Part shown: positions 1 through 6,500 of the stretch, in pieces
Layout: each line of letters begins with the position of its first letter
How positions within the stretch are numbered: the stretch's first letter is position 1
Assembly (NCBI GenBank): GCA_003554445.1
Contig: PWGJ01000096.1
Coordinates: forward strand, 1 to 7,518
Source: Candidatus Nealsoniibacteriota bacterium
GTDB lineage: Bacteria; Patescibacteriota; Minisyncoccia; Minisyncoccales; PWPS01
Direction of reading: 5' to 3'
DNA: 7,518 nucleotides
Translations under genes and position numbers: made by a program
Notes under the pieces: generated by a model
Database searches by the model: none
Told to the model about the DNA's origin: nothing
Seen by the model: only the letters and a program-made list of their open reading frames with translations

Positions 1-1245
1 ACAAATGGGAATGTAATCCTTGCCGAACCAATACCATCTTCTTTCCAATTCCGTTCCGTCGTAGAAGGCCAAGGAGCATCCCCCGCCGGCGGAATCTCTC
101 TTGTAGCCGAGATTAGTCTCCGCACCCATTTCTTCCGCGGTAGGGCAGGTGGTGTCCCTGTCAAGATCTTCGGGAGTATCATCCATCGCCACCCAGGCCT
201 TTGCAAGACTGGCATACCCCCTTTTTCTCCACTCGGTTATTTCTACTTGTCCTCCTTCTTCCAGACCGCCATCGCTAAGCTCAAGACAGCGGATCCGCTC
301 GAATTCCGAATTCTTAACCATTCCCAACTCTCCGTCTCTCCCCGTATAGCAAACATCGGGCACAAAAGTGTTGTAAAGCCCTCTTTCTCTTGCTACGGAC
401 CAAAATGAGTATAAATCTCTTTGTGTTTTCGAATCAATATTTATGGTGATGGTGTCCATTTTTTCATAGCGCATAGCGTAGAGCTCTTGCAATGCCTCCT
501 CATAGTCGCCTAAAGGAAGTTCTTCATCCGTGTCCGGATGGCGATAACGGACTCTTTCATAATCAAATTCAAAATCTTCGCTGTCAACTTCCACTCCGGT
601 TCTTTGTCTGACCAATTTGTAGTAACCCTCCGTTTCGTTCCTTCTTACTTCCAGTATTGCGTTTTCATTTCTTTCCGGAACGCATGCGTAGCTCTGCATC
701 GGTAGAACTTCTTCGGTTTTGATTGACATTCCCGGAATGGCCAAATAAGTAAGCTGATCTTCGGTATCCACTTCTTGAACGGTTATAAAAGCGAACTCAC
801 ACATTTTTTCATCGTCTCCTATGCCGGCTTGGAATTCGTGAAATCCGGGATCTTCGAGAGCGAATTCTACTCTTTTTATTTCCGTAAGCTCCGGGTTGAT
901 GGTATTCAAAAGCAAAAACGATCCCAAAAGCAAAAGCACCCCGGCGAATCCGGAGAATATTCTTTTTCTGGCGGAAGAGAGCCTTTCGGGCTTACCGGCC
1001 GAAGTGAGATATTCGAAGCCGGCATATATTAAAATACCGAAAAAAATTATGATTCCGATAACTATTCCCCACTCGTAGAGATATTTGACCAATTCGGCTA
1101 TTCCGGAGTCAATCTCCAAAGGGGTTCCCAGCGGTGAGTCGGGCCAATCGGTTTCCAAGCTTTCGGCAAAAACTCGCAGAGCTCCGAAAAGAGAGGCAGA
1201 GACTAAAAATATGAATAATTTCAATTTTTTTACTCTTTCAGCCAT
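1..1245 (-). CDS. Secreted VirB2-like hairpin protein with Cys-containing extracytoplasmic domain, 3' end outside window
   Basis: An uninterrupted frame of 415 codons runs from the ATG at 1245-1243 to the left edge, with no stop inside the window. The start is chosen because a signal peptide follows at once: basic MAERVKKLK, a hydrophobic core, and a likely cleavage after VFA (residue 27). Next come the DWPDSP motif (33-38) and two hydrophobic helices (about 59-80 and 98-115) separated by a basic loop, SAGKPERLSSARKR, which should face the cytoplasm. The helix pair ends in INPEL (116-120). The rest is soluble, acidic and presumably outside, with Cys at 149, 188, 299, 320, 367, 390 and 415. 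It is a tandem paralogue of the gene just upstream (1285-2694): same layout, same DWPDSP motif, Cys149 at the same residue number, and a related GC(S/A)L-containing stretch near the end. The hairpin resembles Patescibacterial T4SS-pilin (VirB2/TrbC-like) proteins. The function of the soluble part is not recognised. Confidence 0.88.
   Translation of the reverse strand, partial: MAERVKKLKLFIFLVSASLFGALRVFAESLETDWPDSPLGTPLEIDSGIAELVKYLYEWGIVIGIIIFFGILIYAGFEYLTSAGKPERLSSARKRIFSGFAGVLLLLGSFLLLNTINPELTEIKRVEFALEDPGFHEFQAGIGDDEKMCEFAFITVQEVDTEDQLTYLAIPGMSIKTEEVLPMQSYACVPERNENAILEVRRNETEGYYKLVRQRTGVEVDSEDFEFDYERVRYRHPDTDEELPLGDYEEALQELYAMRYEKMDTITINIDSKTQRDLYSFWSVARERGLYNTFVPDVCYTGRDGELGMVKNSEFERIRCLELSDGGLEEGGQVEITEWRKRGYASLAKAWVAMDDTPEDLDRDTTCPTAEEMGAETNLGYKRDSAGGGCSLAFYDGTELERRWYWFGKDYIPIC
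1132..1149 (-). repeat. 18-bp exact repeat, copy 1 (encodes DWPDSP)
   Basis: The coding-strand sequence GATTGGCCCGACTCACCG is identical to 2578-2595 in the paralogous gene. It encodes the DWPDSP motif just after the signal peptide. Flanking codons differ between the two genes. Confidence 0.8.
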
Positions 1246-1284
1246 TGGTTAATTATAACACAAAATAAAAGATATAAAAATAAG
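1246..1284 (-). promoter_or_regulatory. Candidate extended -10 promoter directly before the 415-codon gene
   Basis: This 39-nt AT-rich spacer is the only real intergenic gap in the window. Read on the minus strand it holds TGTTATAAT (1260-1252), an exact extended -10 element, ending 6 nt before the ATG. A start site 7 nt downstream of the -10 would fall on the A of the ATG, giving a leaderless message. The best -35 position at 17-nt spacing reads TTTTTA, which matches only 3 of 6 bases. No Shine-Dalgarno sequence lies before this ATG, and no hairpin terminator is visible in the gap. Such AT-rich spacers can produce TATAAT by chance, so this remains a candidate. Confidence 0.4.
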
Positions 1285-2694
1285 TTAATTTTCTTCCTCT
1301 TTTTCGAGAGTTATTTTCAGGTTTTGGATAAGTTCGAATTCACACTCGACGACGGTGGCATCAAAAAGGTCGGCCCGGCTATCGCAGAGCCTGCCCACCT
1401 GATTGTTGTCGGTTAAAATTGCAAACCCCGAATCATCCCTTTCGAGAGAAGCTTTAACCACCATCTTGGTTCGAAAGGGGATTCTGTAAAATCTTTCCTT
1501 TTCTCCCTTTTCCACTTTTTTGTCCTCATGGAGAGAGCCGTCCTCTATTACTTCTATTTGAGGATTTTGTGGGTCTTCTTCGGGCCAATCGTTGATAACG
1601 GTTAAATCGTATTTGGGTGGCTCGGTTTCGGTTTTCCGGGCGATTACTTCCATGCAATTGACTTCCCGATCCCATCCTTCGGAAGGAGAGCTTCCGATTA
1701 TACCCGGTGATCCTATCATATCTCCACAACGACCGGCGAATCTGCCGGCATACAGGTTCAGGGCACAGCCCTGCTGGTCATCCAAGGTTATATCTCCTTC
1801 GAGACAAGTAAGTTCCGTCGTGTGTTTTTTTTGCGATATGTATTTGACGCTTCCGGTGGTTTCGTAGCCGGGAAAACGAGGACTTCCCGGATGCCAAAAT
1901 CTTCTGTAATCGTAGCAATATTTGGGCATATTGAATTCTCTGTCGATAAATATCTCCGGATCGCATTCCTCTCCCGGGTTTTGAGCGCAACCGATGTCGC
2001 ATACGGGAGTCAATCTTTCGTGGTCGGAGACGACTCTCGCTTCTATGAAACGAACGACTTCTTCGTCTTCATCTTCTTCTATTTCTCCCCCGTCTTTACA
2101 AGCGACTCCGAAATAGGGGTCCATAGACAAGTCTCTCTCGTCGTCCCTTTGTCTTTGGGTGAGAGTGGTTATATCACCGGTTTCGATCATGGTGTGTCTT
2201 ATATTGTCTTCCAAGCCTCTTATTGCGTAAGTTATTATTGCATAGTCACAAGGCTCTTTTTCTTCAAAGGCGTCCATACGATAGGCCTCGTCATAGAGAG
2301 CACCGGAGACTCCCACTTCGGAGATTACGGCCAATTCCGGGTTTAGAATCGTTATCAAAAGCCAGGACCCCAAAAGAACGAGAAGCCCGAAAAAAGCCGA
2401 CTGGATTCTACTTTTTGCACCACTCAATTTTTGAGGATCTCCGGAAGAAATGATATATTTGAAGCTTGCGTACACCAGAGTTCCGAAAACGAAAACCACA
2501 GCTATCGCTACCCCCCATTCGAAAAAATAAATTACCAATTCGGCAAGAGTAGACTCTTCCGTTAGAACCGCTCCCGCCGGTGAGTCGGGCCAATCTATTT
2601 CTAGAGAAAAGTCACCGGCAAAAACAGTTCTTGTTTGAAGAAAAAGGAAAGAGACCACCGAAAGAGAAATTTTTTTTATTTTTTTAAGAGTCAT
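1285..2694 (-). CDS. Secreted VirB2-like hairpin protein with 12-Cys extracytoplasmic domain
   Basis: A complete 469-codon gene (ATG 2694-2692, TAA 1287-1285). The N-terminus MTLKKIKK plus a hydrophobic stretch and VFA (24-26) is a signal peptide. It is followed by DWPDSP (34-39) and two membrane helices (about 59-80 and 97-117) flanking the loop SSGDPQKLSGAKSR, then NPEL (118-121). This is the layout of Patescibacterial VirB2/TrbC-like pilin proteins, but those are often only about 100-150 residues; here some 350 acidic residues follow. The mature part has 12 cysteines (149, 199, 232, 236, 244, 260, 297, 310, 323, 347, 437, 451), an even number that fits disulfide bonding outside the cell. 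The run EIEEDEDEEVV (204-214) is strongly acidic. The start codon lies inside the end of the 280-codon gene (11-nt overlap), with only a weak AGAG four bases upstream, so translation is probably coupled. The downstream neighbour is its paralogue. The role of the soluble domain is unknown. Confidence 0.88.
   Translation of the reverse strand: MTLKKIKKISLSVVSFLFLQTRTVFAGDFSLEIDWPDSPAGAVLTEESTLAELVIYFFEWGVAIAVVFVFGTLVYASFKYIISSGDPQKLSGAKSRIQSAFFGLLVLLGSWLLITILNPELAVISEVGVSGALYDEAYRMDAFEEKEPCDYAIITYAIRGLEDNIRHTMIETGDITTLTQRQRDDERDLSMDPYFGVACKDGGEIEEDEDEEVVRFIEARVVSDHERLTPVCDIGCAQNPGEECDPEIFIDREFNMPKYCYDYRRFWHPGSPRFPGYETTGSVKYISQKKHTTELTCLEGDITLDDQQGCALNLYAGRFAGRCGDMIGSPGIIGSSPSEGWDREVNCMEVIARKTETEPPKYDLTVINDWPEEDPQNPQIEVIEDGSLHEDKKVEKGEKERFYRIPFRTKMVVKASLERDDSGFAILTDNNQVGRLCDSRADLFDATVVECEFELIQNLKITLEKEEEN
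2578..2595 (-). repeat. 18-bp exact repeat, copy 2 (encodes DWPDSP)
   Basis: The second copy of the sequence at 1132-1149, with identical codon choice for all six residues including the Ser codon TCA. It lies between the signal peptide and the membrane hairpin of the 469-codon protein. Confidence 0.8.
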
Positions 2695-3526
2695 CGAACT
2701 CTACGGTAGATGTTATTTCGTTGAATTCGGACTCCATTTTATCCCAGCCCTCATAATCGGCATTGAAGTTGATGATATAAGTGCTTTCTCCGAGCAGGCC
2801 GAGATTCGTGGACTTGAAAACCGGACGTCCTCTGACCAGAGTTACCGTTTCGACCCATGCAAAATAATCTTCCTTTTCTGTGGAGACTATCTCTATTTTG
2901 GTGTCTTCATCTTCGTATTCCAAAGAAGAAATCATAGACTCTTTTAGATTTTCAAGCGTTTTTTCTTCTTCAAGTTCCACTTTTTGAACTGAAAAAACAC
3001 CCAAAGACAAATCGGGAAAAGTGCTTTTTGTCGCTATGAAAAGAGTTTCCGTTTCGGGAAAAACTTCCTTTTGTTGTTGTTCATATTCGTATTGAGGAAA
3101 ATCTTCATCCCGGTAACCGAGCTCATCCTCCAAATCCTTCAACTCCTCCAAGTCGGTTGTATCCTCAAACTCTCCCGGCAGCCGGTAATCACCATGAGGT
3201 CTTTGAAAGATGGCTAAAATGTTGTCGTCTTCCACTTCCTGCCAATCGGAGGAGTATTTCAAGGACAACCTCCCGTCCGGGGTGGTAAATTTTTCATCAA
3301 GGGTAACGGAAGCTTCTTCGGAAGAGTTGAATAAATCGATTTCGTTGATTTCATCCTCGTCCGGAATCGCCATTTCCAAGCCCTCTTCTTGAATTCTGTC
3401 TATCGAATCACTCATTTGTCTGCCCTGGGTTAAAATGCGAAAACTCAAAATAAAAATTATGAGAATAATCGCTCCCAAGTAAAATGAAGTATTTTTAGGG
3501 TTTTTATTTTCCGTATCCGTGTCCAT
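2684..3526 (-). CDS. Single-pass membrane protein with acidic PsbP-like extracytoplasmic domain
   Basis: A complete 280-codon gene (ATG 3526-3524, TAA 2686-2684). A short hydrophilic N-terminus precedes one membrane helix (about residues 15-32). I infer N-in, C-out topology, making the rest extracytoplasmic. The linker at 38-78 is acidic. From about residue 80 the order of elements resembles PsbP-like/DUF1795-type domains: FTTPDGRLSLKYSSDW (80-95), a later segment on allowing for a long insertion, then a strand like STYIINFNADY (248-258) and a closing helix-strand EFNEITSTVEF. That assignment is by pattern only. There is no cysteine, unlike its neighbours. By hand count it has 70 Asp/Glu against 23 Lys/Arg. 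It sits between the two kinds of hairpin proteins, 9 nt after the large gene and overlapping the 469-codon gene by 11 nt, so it is probably an accessory subunit of the same assembly. No catalytic motif is recognised. Confidence 0.85.
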   Translation of the reverse strand: MDTDTENKNPKNTSFYLGAIILIIFILSFRILTQGRQMSDSIDRIQEEGLEMAIPDEDEINEIDLFNSSEEASVTLDEKFTTPDGRLSLKYSSDWQEVEDDNILAIFQRPHGDYRLPGEFEDTTDLEELKDLEDELGYRDEDFPQYEYEQQQKEVFPETETLFIATKSTFPDLSLGVFSVQKVELEEEKTLENLKESMISSLEYEDEDTKIEIVSTEKEDYFAWVETVTLVRGRPVFKSTNLGLLGESTYIINFNADYEGWDKMESEFNEITSTVEFDDS

Positions 3527-3540
3527 TGTTATTCATTATA
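3527..3540 (-). promoter_or_regulatory. Candidate TATAAT -10 element overlapping a stop codon, before the 280-codon gene
   Basis: On the minus strand TATAAT occupies 3540-3535. It overlaps the TAA stop (3538-3536) of the large gene and lies 8 nt before the ATG at 3526. No Shine-Dalgarno sequence precedes this ATG (AATAACA). A transcript starting 7-8 nt after the -10 would be leaderless or nearly so. The -35 position at 17-nt spacing reads TTGGTG (3 of 6 matches), and there is no TG extension. The hexamer partly arises from the stop codon, so chance is a serious alternative. It is recorded because the 415-codon gene has the same arrangement. Confidence 0.25.
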
Positions 3541-6500
3541 AGTTATTTGTAATCTGCCACCAAACGCCGAACTGGTATCCGATCAAAACTAAGAATGTGC
3601 CGACGATAAACCAAGCCAAAAAGATTAACAGATATCCCTTCAAGGCGTACTCCCAAAGCTTGAAGACTTTCTGCATGGTTTTCGGATCACCCAAACCGGT
3701 GTAGTAGAGATAGCCGGTATAGATCAAAAGCAATATCAGGGAATAGGGAATGATCGTCTTTACTAAAATCTCTTCTATGAAAAGACCGATAAAGACGAAC
3801 AGGTGAATCGGACGACAATCCTCTCTACTGTCGACGGGCTCTTCGGGAGAAAATATGTTAACCTCTCTTCCGCAGGGAACTATTCCACCTTCTTCCACTT
3901 CGTAGACGAACTCTACGTATCTGGGCCTCTCTTCACTTTCTCCCGGTTCGTAATGTTCTCTGGGAACGGACCAACCGAGAGAGCCGTCCACGCATTCGCC
4001 GTCTTCGTTGATATTGAGACAGCCCTTCACTTCTATTTCGTAAACTCCGACTTCGGGGAAGTCGTAGACGAAATTGTTGGTGTCTATTATCTGCGGAAAG
4101 TTTTCGTTTTGGGCATGAGCTTCTTGAGGAGTGAAAGCGGTTCCGTCGACTTTTTCTATATTAATCCAGTAGTAATCGACATTTTCGAGACTTCTCCAGG
4201 ATATCGACTGAACCGAATCCTCCATGGAGAACTGCTCCGGGTTTTCTTGAGACCCGCCGGGAGAGACATTGGAGGGTCCGAAGAGGGTCGGTTTTATATT
4301 GCCGGTAAAAGATTCTGCTCCGCAATAAAGCTCTTCTTTTCTTTCTTCCCATACGCCGGTGAGAGCGTAAGGTTCCACTTCTTGGACTTTGGCTGCGCAG
4401 GGCTCTATTTCGTAAAGGTAGGTCCATCCGAGCTTCAACTGATGATGATGCGGAGAATCGTAGGAGTAAAGAAAATCGGTTGAATATATGAATTCGGGAG
4501 AAGGAACGATGGCCAAGACGCCGTGGTGAAGCTCACCGGCTCCATTCGGTTCGGGAACGGGGGGAGCTGTACCGGGATCATCGATTTTTACTGCGTAAGA
4601 CTTAGCTCCGGGAGGAGTCTCCCAGTTGAATTTCAGGGGATAGGAGGCCTTGTCCGTATCTCCGACGGTTTCCGGGCTGTAAAGCTCTTCCGGAGCTCTG
4701 CCCGTAGTTTTGAACTCGAAGGGAGCGTCTTCATGCGTTTGAGATCTCCATTCGGTACACTCTTTATGCTCATCGGCCCATCGGAGGATATCTTCCGGAG
4801 TCTCTTCGTCGTGTTCGACATGGTCGTCCGCGCAGGCTTTTATGTCCCAGACGTACTCAGTATTCAAATCGAATATTCCGTCGTCATCCAGTTCTTCCAG
4901 CTCATACCTTACACTGATCTCCCTCAATATCTTAGCGTCATCAGCTTGATAACTTTCGGGGTCGACTTCCCAGTTCACGGTATTTTTTTCGGCTATTCTG
5001 TATACGTAACTTCTGGCCCCGAAGCGTCTCTCCCAGCCGACACGAAGCGGAAATCCGGAAGTTGCGTCATCGTCACTGACCCAGTCGTTTTTCATGTTTT
5101 TAATTATACCTTCATCGTTTCTCGGCGGGAAAAATTTGGGGTCTTCCCTTTCGTCCAATTGAAGTCTCCACATTTGACTGAAGTCGGTACAATCGGTCTG
5201 TCCCGGGTCCCGGCAGGTGGCTACGTTCCAAGAATATACGTCCACTTCTCTTTCTTCCGGCAGAGTGAAGAATTCCATTTCGCTGTCGAGCAGAGTGGGT
5301 GCGGGATAGAGATGCTGGGTTTCATGGCCCTCCCGGACTCTGCTTTTATAGATACAGACCGGCAAATCTTCCATTTCTCCGTCCACTTCTCTCTGGAAAG
5401 AATCTACGAATTGAGGGTGGCAGGTCTCCAACACCGGTCTACCGAACTCGGGCCTGGAGATGGTTTCCCGGTTAACTCTGTAGCCGGCTCCGAACTTGAT
5501 TTGATAAGTGGAAGCGGGCACCGGTCTACGGTCGGGCCTTAGATGATACCACTGCTGAACCCATTTTAATTCTTCTCTGAAGGGGAGCTGGTCTTGCAAA
5601 ACCAAATCCTGGTCGGGCTCGGCCTGATCCCAAAGTTTAAACGGATTTTCTTGCTTTTCGAGCCACTCTTGGAGATCGTACTCTTCTTTCATATATGACC
5701 CCGGATTTATTTGCTCTCCCAAGACGGACTCGCCTAAAATTTGGGATCTTCTGCTGCCTAAAACGGCAGAATATAAGTCCTTTTGAGTTCCGGCTACAGA
5801 TGCACAATCAACATCTTCACCTGCAACATTTCTTCTCTTTTCATCTGTTCGGGTATCGATATGAGTGAAGTTTCCATAAAACCATAATCTTCCTTTCTCA
5901 TTCATATCTTCCATTTTGCAGTAAAGAGTGTCATGCATTTCTCGATTGGGGCCATATACTCCCCCCTGCCAGCTTTGAATGTCGGTAGCCATGTTTCTCA
6001 TGTGATAACTGGTTGATGCCGTGCTTCCAACCGCATTATTGCATGCCAAGTCTCTATAAGCGGAAGTAATATTAAACGAGCCCACTTTACTTCTAAGATC
6101 TTCCAGATAGTCGGCAGTTGGGAGTATTTTTTCCCAACAATGGAAGTGTTCCCCTTCTTCGAACAAGGGAGGAATTGTGTGGCAACTTGATCCGGCCCAA
6201 GCTATTCTTTCGGCAATTTCATCCCCTACTCCTTGACTTTTAAGCCAGTTTGCATAAAGTTCTCCGTGATCGTCACCATCTACACCGACGATGGTCTTAA
6301 CTTCTTCCGAAGGGGAAGCGGTCCTTTCCAGTCCACTTGTGCTACATTCCATTCCCGAATCGTCGCTATCTTCAACCGGTGAACCTTCCGTCATGCCCGT
6401 TTCCGGATCGGTATTCGCCGGCGGATCTACAGGATCGTCCTTTCCGGAACCATCATCGGGAGGTCCGGGAGCACCCGGAGCACCCGGAGCAGTTTCATCC

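Noticed and set aside
1246..1284. Terminator between the 469- and 415-codon genes
   Set aside because: The gap is T-rich on the coding strand but has no inverted repeat able to form a stem.
1822..2346. Plus-strand frame of 174 codons opposite the 469-codon gene
   Set aside because: The minus-strand gene has a signal peptide, membrane hairpin and paralogue; the plus frame shows nothing comparable.
2684..2694. Programmed frameshift joining the 280- and 469-codon genes
   Set aside because: The A-runs lie after the upstream stop codon, and the downstream gene has its own ATG and a complete signal peptide, so coupled re-initiation is the simpler reading.
4523..5542. Long open frame on the plus strand (339 codons), and similar ones at 3803-4483 and 6677-7393
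   Set aside because: They lie exactly codon-on-codon opposite the giant gene and stay open only because that gene avoids TTA, CTA and TCA there. The translations show no domain, signal or plausible start context.
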